A program made the translations under genes and the position numbers. Shown here piece after piece: positions 48,281 to 58,617 of a DNA stretch of 64,000 nt. Source of the stretch: Colwellia psychrerythraea (GTDB lineage: Bacteria > Pseudomonadota > Gammaproteobacteria > Enterobacterales > Alteromonadaceae); assembly GCF_000764225.1 (NCBI RefSeq), contig NZ_JQED01000017.1:1-64000 (forward strand). The letters are read 5' to 3'. Within the stretch, counting starts at the first letter, position 1; every line of letters begins with the position of its first letter. The notes under the pieces were generated by a model. That model made no database searches and was not told where the DNA came from. It worked only from the letters and a program-made list of their open reading frames with translations.

Positions 48281-49057
48281 TTAGCTTGATTGCAAAATGG
48301 TATAAAATGCCCGAACGTTACCTGTTGCTCTCCAACTACATATAGCGCCCTGAGGGACAAAAAAAGCATCGCCGGCGGTAAAAAAATGCTCTTGACCTTC
48401 TGGTTCTGTAATGACAAGTGAGCCTGATTGTAAATAAACGAACTCGTTGCGAGGGAAGGGCTGCATTTTTGTAATAAATGCTTCGCTTTGCCAAGTGCCA
48501 GCCATGAACTTACCCGTATGATCTATATAATCATGTTGATATTTTTGCTCTGCTGCTTTTCCTTTGATCACAAAAGGTGTTTGTTCGATTCCGCCCCTAG
48601 TAGCATCTTGAATGGCTAACCGGTTTGAGTGATTAGCTTGAAGCTTAATAATGGACTCAACGACAGGTGTTGCGGGAATTCCTTCTTCTGGATGTTCTGA
48701 AATAACAAAAAATTTGCGTAAATAACCTGTTTGATGCCACTGACAATCGTAACCCTTTGGAATAACAAATGCCTCACCTGCTTGCACTTTTTCCATCGAA
48801 CCTGTTTTACCATGCTTTATTTCTACTTCACCTTCAAGTAAATACATAAACTCGTCGCAAGCATAAGGCGCGGCGGCTTCAACCATAGTTGAAGTATCCC
48901 AGACGCCAATATAAAGGCCTAGGTTATCATCTTCATAATAAACATGAGTATGTTGAACTGGCAATTCTGACGCGAACAGTTGCGGATCTAATTCATCACG
49001 CACATCGCCAAAATTTTGAGGGGTAGGGCTTAATTTAATAATTTTATGGTCCAACAT
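48281..49057 (-). CDS. double-cupin protein
   Basis: About 258 residues from ATG 49057 (an in-frame TTG at 49087 is less likely). Two cupin units follow each other: CDEFMYLLEGEVEIKHG...GEAFVIPKGYDCQWHQTGYLRKFFVI and RNEFVYLQSGSLVITEPEG...GDAFFVPQGAICSWRATGNVRAFYTIL. The enzyme role is not clear. A cupin protein (BauB) also belongs to the beta-alanine bau operon in Pseudomonas, so a role in the same pathway is possible. The His ligands of classical metal cupins are only partly present. Confidence 0.82.
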   Translation of the reverse strand: MLDHKIIKLSPTPQNFGDVRDELDPQLFASELPVQHTHVYYEDDNLGLYIGVWDTSTMVEAAAPYACDEFMYLLEGEVEIKHGKTGSMEKVQAGEAFVIPKGYDCQWHQTGYLRKFFVISEHPEEGIPATPVVESIIKLQANHSNRLAIQDATRGGIEQTPFVIKGKAAEQKYQHDYIDHTGKFMAGTWQSEAFITKMQPFPRNEFVYLQSGSLVITEPEGQEHFFTAGDAFFVPQGAICSWRATGNVRAFYTILQSS

Positions 49058-49140
49058 AGCTTGTGCTCTCTTGTTGCTGTATTGCAAAGGGCGACGCTGA
49101 TATAGCGCGCCGCACTTTGTTCTATATTTCCTGTGCCAAA

Positions 49141-50643
49141 TTAACTTGGGAATGCAAAAGTAGCGCCTTCACGCACGCCACTGGAAGGCCAGCGTTGGGT
49201 GATGGTTTTACGTTTAGTGTAAAAGCGAACGCCATCAGGGCCATAAGCATGTAGATCACCAAATAATGAACGCTTCCAACCACCGAAACTGTGATAAGCA
49301 ACAGGTACGGGCAGTGGTACATTAATACCGACCATACCCACCTGAATGTTATCTGAAAAATAACGTGCCGCTTCACCATCACGAGTAAAGATACAGGTGC
49401 CATTGCCGTATTCATGGTCGTTAATTAACTGCATTGCTTCTTGCATGGTTTTAACGCGCATGACTTGTAATACCGGGCCAAAGATTTCAGCAAGGTAGCT
49501 TTCCATGCCAGCCGTGACACCGTCAATTAAGGTGGCGCCAACAAAGAAACCCTCTTCATAGCCTTTTACCTGAGGCTGGCGACCGTCAACCACAATTGTT
49601 GCGCCCTGATTTTGGGCACTGGTGATATAGCCTTCTACTTTGTCTTTGTGTGCTTGGGTAATGACCGGACCAAAATCATTACTGGCATTGTCATGAGCAC
49701 CAACACTTAAGTTTTTCATCGCACCCGTCATTTTCTCAACTAAGGCATCTGCCGCTTCATCACCGACGGCAACGGCTACCGATAACGCCATACAACGCTC
49801 TCCTGATGAGCCAAAGGCCGCACCGAGTAATTGATTTACTGCATTGTCCATGTCGGCGTCGGGCATAATGATGGCATGATTTTTCGCGCCGCCCAATGCC
49901 TGACAGCGTTTACCATTGGCATTTGCGGTGGCGTAAATGTATTTAGCAATCGGTGTTGAACCAACAAAACTCACCGCTTTAATGCGTTCATCAGTTAATA
50001 ACACATCGACAGCTTCTTTATCACCGTTAACCACGTTCATTACGCCATCAGGTAAACCTGCTTCTTTTAATAACTGCGCGATATATACAGTTGAACTTGG
50101 ATCGCGCTCTGACGGTTTTAAGATAAAACAATTACCGCAGACAATGGCCAATGGGAACATCCACATAGGTACCATGGCAGGGAAGTTAAACGGCGTGATA
50201 CCGGCAACTACGCCTAACGGCTGAAATTCACTCCAGCTATCGATATTTGGGCCAACATTTTTGCTGTGTTCGCCTTTTAGTAATTCAGGTGCGCCACAAG
50301 CGTATTCTACATTTTCAATGCCGCGTTGCAGTTCGCCCGCTGCATCATGTGATATTTTTCCGTGCTCTTCACCAATTAATCGGCAGATTGTGTCTGTATT
50401 TTGTTCTAACAACTCTTTGAAGCGAAACATCACCCGCGCACGTTTTATTGCTGGGGTATTGCGCCATTCGGGAAAAGCAGCCTGAGCGGCGGAAATAGCC
50501 TGTTCAACGGTTTGCTTTGACGCTAACGCGACTTTCTTTTCTGCCACTCCGGTTGCAGGGTTAAATACTGCTTGAGTGCGTACGTCATCATTGACCATTT
50601 CACCATTAATTAAATGGCCTACTACATTCACTTCGTTCATCAC
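49141..50643 (-). CDS. mmsA: CoA-acylating (methyl)malonate-semialdehyde dehydrogenase
   Basis: A 500-residue enzyme converting malonate semialdehyde (from beta-alanine) or methylmalonate semialdehyde (from valine) to acetyl- or propionyl-CoA. Features of the MMSDH branch: GVVAGITPFNFPAMVPMWMFPLAI, GGAKNHAIIMPDADMD and the catalytic Cys in GSSGERCMALSVAVAVG. Its place next to an omega-amino-acid aminotransferase points to beta-alanine breakdown (BauC role). Confidence 0.92.
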   Translation of the reverse strand: MMNEVNVVGHLINGEMVNDDVRTQAVFNPATGVAEKKVALASKQTVEQAISAAQAAFPEWRNTPAIKRARVMFRFKELLEQNTDTICRLIGEEHGKISHDAAGELQRGIENVEYACGAPELLKGEHSKNVGPNIDSWSEFQPLGVVAGITPFNFPAMVPMWMFPLAIVCGNCFILKPSERDPSSTVYIAQLLKEAGLPDGVMNVVNGDKEAVDVLLTDERIKAVSFVGSTPIAKYIYATANANGKRCQALGGAKNHAIIMPDADMDNAVNQLLGAAFGSSGERCMALSVAVAVGDEAADALVEKMTGAMKNLSVGAHDNASNDFGPVITQAHKDKVEGYITSAQNQGATIVVDGRQPQVKGYEEGFFVGATLIDGVTAGMESYLAEIFGPVLQVMRVKTMQEAMQLINDHEYGNGTCIFTRDGEAARYFSDNIQVGMVGINVPLPVPVAYHSFGGWKRSLFGDLHAYGPDGVRFYTKRKTITQRWPSSGVREGATFAFPS

Positions 50644-50696
50644 ATTCTCCGAGGAGGGCCGATAACCAGATTGGTATCAAGCCCATAGTTTATTGT

Positions 50697-52031
50697 TTAC
50701 GCTATTTCGTTAAAGGTTTCGCCCAGCGCACTGAGCAATGAGTCTATTTCTGCGCGCTCACTGGTAAAGGGCAGACCAAGCTGGATGGTCGCGCCGCCAT
50801 AACGGACATAAAATCCTTTTTGCCACATTTTCATCGCAATTTGATAAGGGCGTAATGCCGGCTCACCAGGTACGGGATCAATAGTAAAACCGGCGGCAAA
50901 CCCATAGCTGCGAATATCAGTCACGTGCTTACACCCTTTTAGGTTATGAACAGATTCTTCAAAATACGGACTATGATCTTTTACACGTTCAATAAGGTTG
51001 TCTTGTTGCAAAACTTCTAAGGCGGCCAGCCCGGCTGCACAGGCAACAGGGTGCGCGGAGTAGGTATAACCATGGGGAAATTCCACCATATAGTCAGGAC
51101 CACCTTGTTCCATAAAGGTATCGTAAATTTCCTGTTTAGCAATGACAGCGCCCATAGGAATAGTGCCATTGGTCATCTGTTTAGCGATGTTAATCATATC
51201 TGGGGTGACGCCGAAAGCTTCGGCCCCAGTATTGGCTCCCATACGCCCGAAGGCACAAATCACTTCGTCAAAAATCAACAGAATATTGTGTTGATCGCAA
51301 ATCTCACGTAAGCGGTTTAAGTAACCTACCGGCGGCGGGATGACACCTGCAGAGCCTGCCATGGGCTCAACGATCACCGCCGCAATATTTGACGCATCGT
51401 GTAGCGCAACTAACTCAAGTAGTTCGTTCGCTAGTTCAACGCCAGTTTTGGGTTGACCCTTAACAAATTTATTTTCATCTAACATGGTGTGGCGTAAATG
51501 ATCAGCATCTACGGCTGTGCCGAATAATGCGCGATTAGGTCCGATACCGCCGACCGAAATACCGCCAAAATTAACGCCGTGATAGCCCAAACCGCGACCA
51601 ATCAATTTGGTTTTGCTCGCCAAACCTTTTTTTCGCCAATAGGCACGTGCCATTTTAAGTGAGGTTTCAGCTGATTCAGAGCCAGAGCCAGTATAAAAAA
51701 CGCGGTTTATTCCTTTGGGCATAAATTCAACGATTTTCTCGGCTAGCTGAAAAGCTTTAGGGTGAGAAAATTGAAAAGCGGGTGCATAATCCAGTTGTTT
51801 TATTTGCTTACTCACCGCTTCGGTAATTTCAGGACGGCTATGACCAGCGCCGCAACACCAAAGACCAGATAAGCCATCAAATATTTTTCGACCATCAGCA
51901 TCAGTGTAATAATTTCCCTCTGCAGAGGTTATGATGCGTGGATCTTTTTTAAATTCACGGTTTCCAGTAAATGCCATCCAGTGCGCATCAAGTTGTGCCT
52001 GACTTATGCCGTGGTTGCTTTGGTTGTTCAT
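50697..52031 (-). CDS. bauA: omega-amino-acid:pyruvate aminotransferase (BauA-like)
   Basis: A class III aminotransferase of about 444 residues from ATG 52031, behind GAGG. It starts like the beta-alanine:pyruvate family (AHWMAFTGNREFKKDPRIITSAEGNYYTDADGR, LSGLWCCGAGHSRPEI). The PLP-region DEVICAFGRMG and the cofactor Lys in NIAKQMTNGTIPMGA are present. It should move the amino group of beta-alanine to pyruvate, giving malonate semialdehyde for the next enzyme. Other omega-amino acids or taurine are possible substrates. Confidence 0.9.
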   Translation of the reverse strand: MNNQSNHGISQAQLDAHWMAFTGNREFKKDPRIITSAEGNYYTDADGRKIFDGLSGLWCCGAGHSRPEITEAVSKQIKQLDYAPAFQFSHPKAFQLAEKIVEFMPKGINRVFYTGSGSESAETSLKMARAYWRKKGLASKTKLIGRGLGYHGVNFGGISVGGIGPNRALFGTAVDADHLRHTMLDENKFVKGQPKTGVELANELLELVALHDASNIAAVIVEPMAGSAGVIPPPVGYLNRLREICDQHNILLIFDEVICAFGRMGANTGAEAFGVTPDMINIAKQMTNGTIPMGAVIAKQEIYDTFMEQGGPDYMVEFPHGYTYSAHPVACAAGLAALEVLQQDNLIERVKDHSPYFEESVHNLKGCKHVTDIRSYGFAAGFTIDPVPGEPALRPYQIAMKMWQKGFYVRYGGATIQLGLPFTSERAEIDSLLSALGETFNEIA

Positions 52032-52150
52032 ATTTGACCTCAATTGGCTAAGGTTAGGATTAAGTTGACTCTATTATCACCATCCTGTTAAATTATTAAA
52101 TACCTCTTTTTTTAACGATAGTTATCTAATAGGTTACTTATTGGAGATTA

Positions 52151-53071
52151 ATGAATAAAATAAAAAACATTCTGCCTCACCGACTTGGTGACTCTCATAT
52201 TCGGATCTTACGTATTTTTAAAGCGGTTATTGAATCTGGAGGATTTGCTGCTGCAGAGGCCGAACTTAACATCAGTCGTCCTGCGATTAGTAACGCAATG
52301 TCTGAATTAGAATCGCTATTGAACATGCGCCTGTGCCATCGCGGAAGAACAGGGTTTTCTATTACCGAGCAAGGTGAACATGTTTATAACGCGACCTTGC
52401 AGCTATTAGGCAGTTTAGATACGTTCAAGTCACAAATTAATGCTATCAACACTAAGTTGGTTGGAGATTTAAATATTGGTATTACCGATAACTTGGTTAC
52501 CAATCCACAAATGCGTATTACCAGATCGCTTAGTGCGTTTAAGCACCGTGCACCTGAAGTGATCTTTAATATTCAGATGATGCCGCCTTACGACATCGAA
52601 AATGCCGTATTAGAAGGACAACTTCATATCGGCGTAGTGCCCGACTTACGTGCTTTATCAGGGCTAAATTATCTTCCTTTATACAAAGAAAAATCCTTAT
52701 TATATTGCAGTGCTCAGCACCCATTATTTAATCAAGATCTTAATACCATTAGTGACTATGCTCTGGAAAAGTATGACGCAGTGTTGCCTTGTTACCCACA
52801 GCCGGCCGAAATTAAACAACAACAGAAAAGGTTTAAAGCCTCGGCTACATCTACCGATCGAGAAGGCATTGCATTTCTCATTCTTACAGGACGTTTTATA
52901 GGTTTCTTACCCACTCACTTTGCTGAACGCTGGGTGGTCCAAGATTTGTTGCGCGCTATAGAACCTCACAAACGTAATTTCTATACTAATTTTTCGGCCA
53001 TCACTCGAAAGGGCGCTCGCCCCAATTTAATTACTGAAGCTTATTTAGAAGAATTACACAAAACAGCCTAG
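52151..53071 (+). CDS. LysR-type regulator of the amine/beta-alanine cluster
   Basis: A 306-residue LTTR. The helix-turn-helix covers about residues 18-75 (ILRIFKAVIESGGFAAAEAELNISRPAISNAMSELESLLNMRLCHR), followed by the effector domain. It is divergent from the aminotransferase gene with 119 bases between the start codons, the standard layout for an LTTR and its target. It corresponds in position to BauR of Pseudomonas. The inducer is likely beta-alanine or a product; this is inference. Confidence 0.9.
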   Translation: MNKIKNILPHRLGDSHIRILRIFKAVIESGGFAAAEAELNISRPAISNAMSELESLLNMRLCHRGRTGFSITEQGEHVYNATLQLLGSLDTFKSQINAINTKLVGDLNIGITDNLVTNPQMRITRSLSAFKHRAPEVIFNIQMMPPYDIENAVLEGQLHIGVVPDLRALSGLNYLPLYKEKSLLYCSAQHPLFNQDLNTISDYALEKYDAVLPCYPQPAEIKQQQKRFKASATSTDREGIAFLILTGRFIGFLPTHFAERWVVQDLLRAIEPHKRNFYTNFSAITRKGARPNLITEAYLEELHKTA

Positions 53072-54493
<1,422 letters not shown>

Positions 54494-54500
54494 ACTCAAT

Positions 54501-54520
54501 GGGCAAGTCATGGCTTGCCC
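54501..54520 (+). terminator. hairpin after the PotF-like gene
   Basis: GGGCAAG and CTTGCCC form a 7-bp stem around a six-base loop, eight bases after the stop. The following sequence has no T-run, so it is a weak terminator at best. Confidence 0.4.
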
Positions 54521-54558
54521 ACTTAATGTAATCTTGATGTCTTAAATAAGCTTCTACC

Positions 54559-55500
54559 TTAAGCTTGTTTAAGACCTTTTGGCTCAATAAGGTGAATATC
54601 TTGTTGTGGGAATGGGATAGTAATTTTTTCTTGTTCGAAGGCTAAATAAATCGCTTTATAGGCACTATATTTTGCAGCGTATAAGTTTGTCGTAGGTATC
54701 CAAAGTCTAATACCAATGTTAATAGCGCTGTCAGCAAACGCATCGATACCTACCTGCATACGTACTTCGTCAGTATAGACATCAAGTTTGGCTAAGGTAC
54801 GTTCAATAAGCGCGACAACCTCAAGTGGGTTGTCTTGATACGAGATACCAACAGAGAGTTTTAATAAAGTATCTTTTCTCGAGTTAAGTACCACTTCACC
54901 GACAATATGCTTATTAGGAATGGTGATCTCAGCACAGTCTTCATCTTGGATAATGGTGTAAGCTAGTTGTACCTCTTTAACTATGCCTGTAACGCCCTGT
55001 ACTTCAATAGTATCTCCTACAACAAAAGGGCGAATAATAATGATATTAAAGCCTGCAGCGTAATTGGCTAATAAACCTTGTAAGGCTAAACCAGCACCTA
55101 ATGAAATGGCGCCAAGGGCGGCAATAAATGGCGTAACACTAATGCCTATTTTACTTAATGCCATGATACTTATCATCACCATCACTACCATTCGGGAGGT
55201 ACTGGCGATAAAGCGGCTTAACGTTACATCGAGTTTTTTCTTTTCACAGAGGCGTAATATTGCTCTCGATATTTTACCCGCGACAATATAACCCAATATA
55301 AATATTATTAAGGCGCCAATTAGTTGAAAACTATAGTTGGTAAAAAAATCGATAATGATGTTATAAATTTGTGAGGCTTGTTCAATTTCATGACGTAATA
55401 ATTCAGCAGGCAGATCGACGGCTTGCTGCGCTGTATCGGATATGCTGTTGCTCAGGCTTCCAGTATTCTCTGTTTTTGGGTCTGTCATAATGTTATCCAT
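54559..55500 (-). CDS. small-conductance mechanosensitive channel (MscS family)
   Basis: A 313-residue membrane protein with three N-terminal membrane helices and the pore helix ALGAISLGAGLALQGLLANYAAGFNIIIIRPF, which is the conserved glycine/alanine-rich TM3 of MscS. The cytoplasmic beta domain (VGDTIEVQGVTGIVKEVQLAYTII) follows. It opens under membrane tension to release solutes in osmotic downshock. Confidence 0.92.
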   Translation of the reverse strand: MDNIMTDPKTENTGSLSNSISDTAQQAVDLPAELLRHEIEQASQIYNIIIDFFTNYSFQLIGALIIFILGYIVAGKISRAILRLCEKKKLDVTLSRFIASTSRMVVMVMISIMALSKIGISVTPFIAALGAISLGAGLALQGLLANYAAGFNIIIIRPFVVGDTIEVQGVTGIVKEVQLAYTIIQDEDCAEITIPNKHIVGEVVLNSRKDTLLKLSVGISYQDNPLEVVALIERTLAKLDVYTDEVRMQVGIDAFADSAINIGIRLWIPTTNLYAAKYSAYKAIYLAFEQEKITIPFPQQDIHLIEPKGLKQA

Positions 55501-55539
55501 TGAAATATAGCTGTGGTAGTTAATTCAGAATAAGGTTGA

Positions 55540-56709
55540 TTAAAAACGGTAACCTAGTTGCATCATAAACTGTTGTCGATCACTAAAGGCTAAGTTGGTT
55601 TCGGCAATAATTGCCCATTCTTCGGTAATATTCCATTGTGCACCAATAAGGTAATTCCACGGTGAACTGGCATGCTGATCTATAAGAACTGCAACTTTAT
55701 TACCCGGCGTTGAGATCGCCAATTGTTGTTTGATGTCTTGTTTCATGGCGCCAAGCCAAATCTGTCCTTGATAGATGCCAATACTGCCATTCCATCCTAA
55801 ACGAGTGGAATATACTGTTTGTGTTGATTTTTCGATGGCGATATTAATGTCGGCTTCGGTGTAGTTTACATCAAACATGCCAAAAAAGTCACCGTAACCA
55901 CCCGCGATGGTTGTACCATAACCTAACACTGTGCCATGAAAATCTAATTTTGTTGGAATACCTTCAGCGCTGACTAAACAATGACCTGGCGCTGGACCTT
56001 GAAAGGGTAAGTTAATACTGGTGCAACGCTTATCATTCAACCCATTGCCAATGCCTGCTGAAGCTAACAATAATGTTGGTAGTTCAAGCTCTACATCTAA
56101 TTCAAGCTCTGCTGTGCCCTTTGTTTTACCCACTATGCCGTAAACATTCCAAAAGGGTAGGATCCAGGCATCAAAACGTAAGTTATAGGTAGTGTCGGAG
56201 ACTTTTAAATTTTTCGCGCTAATGGAATTATCAATAAAGTCATTTATGATCTCGCTTTGCTGGCCATCAATTTCTAAGCCAATTTCAGATACTGTGAAAG
56301 GTTGTTCTTGCGTTAAGCCTACTAGTGAAATACCAAAAGGCAATGGTAATAAATAACCCGCTTCACGGGCTTCTTTACCTAAAATAGGAAGGAAATCTGA
56401 CCAGCGATTTCTAGGCGGTAAGGCCTCTGGTATCACTAATTCATAACCAACACTTGAGTTAGGGTTTTGTCTGTCACTGACTTGTTGCTTGTAACTTTCA
56501 TTGATTTTGGCTTCACTGCAGTATTGCGCGCATTGACTTTTCTGTTGCTCTGAGAGTCTGATGGCTGATTCGTTGTTGGACTGAGCCTCTGTGCTGTTTT
56601 TATCTACAGTTGCTAAAGCTTCAGTGTTAGTTTCTGGCTCAGTAGCTTGTGTAGATAAGCTAAGCAAAGCGCAAAATAAAAAACTAATGAATAATAAATA
56701 GTTAGCCAT
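55540..56709 (-). CDS. predicted outer membrane beta-barrel protein
   Basis: A 389-residue protein with a signal peptide (residues 1-22, LLFISFLFCALLSLSTQA), a Glu/Asn/Ser-rich linker of about 60 residues, and alternating beta-strand patterns up to a terminal Phe (RQQFMMQLGYRF), the usual outer-membrane insertion signal. The middle has GYGTTIAGGYGDFFGMFDVNYTEADINIAIE and WNGSIGIYQGQIWLGAM barrel-like stretches. The family was not recognised. It lies 39 bases upstream of the MscS gene on the same strand and may be co-transcribed with it. Confidence 0.75.
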   Translation of the reverse strand: MANYLLFISFLFCALLSLSTQATEPETNTEALATVDKNSTEAQSNNESAIRLSEQQKSQCAQYCSEAKINESYKQQVSDRQNPNSSVGYELVIPEALPPRNRWSDFLPILGKEAREAGYLLPLPFGISLVGLTQEQPFTVSEIGLEIDGQQSEIINDFIDNSISAKNLKVSDTTYNLRFDAWILPFWNVYGIVGKTKGTAELELDVELELPTLLLASAGIGNGLNDKRCTSINLPFQGPAPGHCLVSAEGIPTKLDFHGTVLGYGTTIAGGYGDFFGMFDVNYTEADINIAIEKSTQTVYSTRLGWNGSIGIYQGQIWLGAMKQDIKQQLAISTPGNKVAVLIDQHASSPWNYLIGAQWNITEEWAIIAETNLAFSDRQQFMMQLGYRF

Positions 56710-56827
56710 GAAGAATATTTTCCATAATATGTGTGGTTACTTGTTTATTTTATACCGTTCTTTCTTAATCCGCACAGATCTAATGCTGAGAGAAAATTAG
56801 TGCGGTGATTCTGGCTTAACATTCCCT

Positions 56828-57493
56828 TTAATCATCAGTTAACAATTCAGTGATGCAATTAATTTGCTCTGTTAATGACGCAACTTGCTGTTCTAACTCG
56901 TTTACTCTTTGTGCGAGAGACGTTTGCTCTGCTGCCGGCATTACTTCAGTTTGAGCACTGCTCACTTGAGCAAAACTGGTCTCGTCTACATCTGAAAGCA
57001 AATGCACATAACGTGACTCTCGTTTACCAGGCTCACGTTCAAGTTTTCTGACCAAAACTTGACCATTTAACGCTTGTAATTGATTTAAGGTATTTTCCAC
57101 CTCACTCACGTCTGCAAAGTCAGCCAATCTATTGGTGCGCGTCCTTAATTCACCAGGCGTTTGCGGGCCTCTTAACAATAAAACACAGATCACGGCGCGT
57201 TGTTGCGGCGTAAATTTTAAATTGCCAAATTCGGTATCACAAAAACGGTGAAAGTATTTATTCACGCGAGTTGATGCTTTTTGGTCGACCATTAATTGAT
57301 TCATTTGCACCAGTTCATCGACAATGTTTTGCACATCGCTTTCCGATAGTGACATTACCGGCTCACGATTACTTTTTTGATTACAGCCGGTGGTAATACC
57401 ATTTAATGAGAGAGGATATTGCTCAGGTGTGGTGGTTTCTTTTTCAAGCATTACGCCAATAATGCGGCATTGTTCTGCGGAAAGTGTAATCAT
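56828..57493 (-). CDS. yceH: YceH family protein (DUF480)
   Basis: A 221-residue protein with the DUF480 pattern of two winged helices: LSAEQCRIIGVMLEKETTTPEQYPLSLNGITTGCNQKSNREPVMSLSE and LRGPQTPGELRTRTNRLADFADVSEVE, ending in a coiled coil (LAQRVNELEQQVASLTEQI). The function is unknown; a DNA-binding role is likely from the fold. Confidence 0.9.
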   Translation of the reverse strand: MITLSAEQCRIIGVMLEKETTTPEQYPLSLNGITTGCNQKSNREPVMSLSESDVQNIVDELVQMNQLMVDQKASTRVNKYFHRFCDTEFGNLKFTPQQRAVICVLLLRGPQTPGELRTRTNRLADFADVSEVENTLNQLQALNGQVLVRKLEREPGKRESRYVHLLSDVDETSFAQVSSAQTEVMPAAEQTSLAQRVNELEQQVASLTEQINCITELLTDD

Positions 57494-57576
57494 GATGAAG
57501 GTACCTTTATGAAATAGCTACTAATGTTATAGCAAGCTATATGCTTCATTACTATATTGACGCGTTTGATTGCTCA

Positions 57577-57616
57577 CAAAAAAGCCATAGTTAAGGGATT
57601 ACTTAACTATGGCTTA
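57577..57616 (-). terminator. terminator of yicC
   Basis: AAGCCATAGTTAAG and CTTAACTATGGCTT form a perfect 14-bp stem around six bases. On the minus strand it is followed by a T-run (TTTTTTG), about 30 bases after the yicC stop. Confidence 0.88.
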
Positions 57617-57641
57617 TTAATAATGAAAATTTGCTTGATGT

Positions 57642-58505
57642 TTATTCTATGTTCGCGATCTGCTCACGCATTTGTTCAATCAATACTTTTAACTCAACCG
57701 CGCTAGCGGTGATGTCGGTATTAATGGATTTTGAGCCTAGGGTATTGGCTTCGCGGTTAAACTCTTGCATCATGAAGTCTAAACGACGACCTTGTGCGCC
57801 ACCTTTATTTAAGATTTTCTTGGTTTCAGTGACATGGCTGTTTAAGCGATCAAGTTCTTCGGCAACATCCATTTTTTGTGCTAGTAACACTAACTCTTGC
57901 TCAACACGGCCTGAGTCTAAATCAATTTTAGCATCGGTGAATTTTTCGATGATGCGATTACGTTGCCAAGCAATGACGTCTGGCATATGGGCTGCAACCT
58001 TATCAGCTTCGTTCGCTATTGCATCAAGGCGTTGTTCAATCATCGCTTTAAGGTTTTCACCTTCGCTGGCGCGAGCGGCAATGAAGTCTTTTAAGGCTTG
58101 GTCAAAAGCGGCAAGTAATTCAGCTTGAATAGCAGACATATCATTTTCTGGTGCTTCCATCACACCAGGCCAGCGCATCACTTCTAAAGGGTTAACTTGG
58201 CTGTTTAGTGTTTGCTCATTAACCCAATTAGCATGTTGAATAAGTTGTAATGCTAACTTTTCATTTAGGGCTAATTCGCTTTTGTTTGCTGGGTTAGCAT
58301 TAAAACGTAAGTTACACTCTACTTTTCCGCGATTAAGTTGCTTACGAAAGCGTTCACGTAAAACCGGCTCTATGCCTCGAAATTGCTCAGGTAAACGGAA
58401 ATAGGTTTCTAGAAACCTTTGATTAACCGAACGAATTTCCCAAACGGCGTTGCCCCAATCACCTTTAATTTCGATGCGAGAGAATGCGGTCATGCTGTAG
58501 ATCAT
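57642..58505 (-). CDS. yicC: YicC family endoribonuclease
   Basis: About 287 residues from ATG 58505, behind AGGA. It shows IYSMTAFSRIEI at the start, EIRSVNQRFLETYFRLPEQFRGIEPVLRERFRKQLNRGKVECNLRF, and the C-terminal KGGAQGRRLDFMMQEFNREANTLGSKSIN that marks the family. YicC cleaves certain RNAs, including the RyhB small RNA in E. coli. In enterobacteria it is directly divergent from rph; here five other genes lie between them. Confidence 0.93.
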   Translation of the reverse strand: MIYSMTAFSRIEIKGDWGNAVWEIRSVNQRFLETYFRLPEQFRGIEPVLRERFRKQLNRGKVECNLRFNANPANKSELALNEKLALQLIQHANWVNEQTLNSQVNPLEVMRWPGVMEAPENDMSAIQAELLAAFDQALKDFIAARASEGENLKAMIEQRLDAIANEADKVAAHMPDVIAWQRNRIIEKFTDAKIDLDSGRVEQELVLLAQKMDVAEELDRLNSHVTETKKILNKGGAQGRRLDFMMQEFNREANTLGSKSINTDITASAVELKVLIEQMREQIANIE

Positions 58506-58617
58506 GTTAAATCCTAATAATAATGTCACTTAATTATTAGAATTATGCCTGAGCTTGATCCATCTATCCAGATATTCACGGTTAAATGGCAAGCCAGCTG
58601 ATATTTTAACGTTACCG

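Noticed and set aside
50660..50675. ATTGGTAT motif in the gap between mmsA and the aminotransferase gene.
   Set aside because: No partner end ATACCAA is nearby and the gap is only about 50 bases, so it is not a mobile element end.
57631..58128. A 165-codon open frame on the plus strand.
   Set aside because: It lies fully antisense to yicC, which has clear family motifs. The Ser/Cys-rich translation is typical of a shadow frame.
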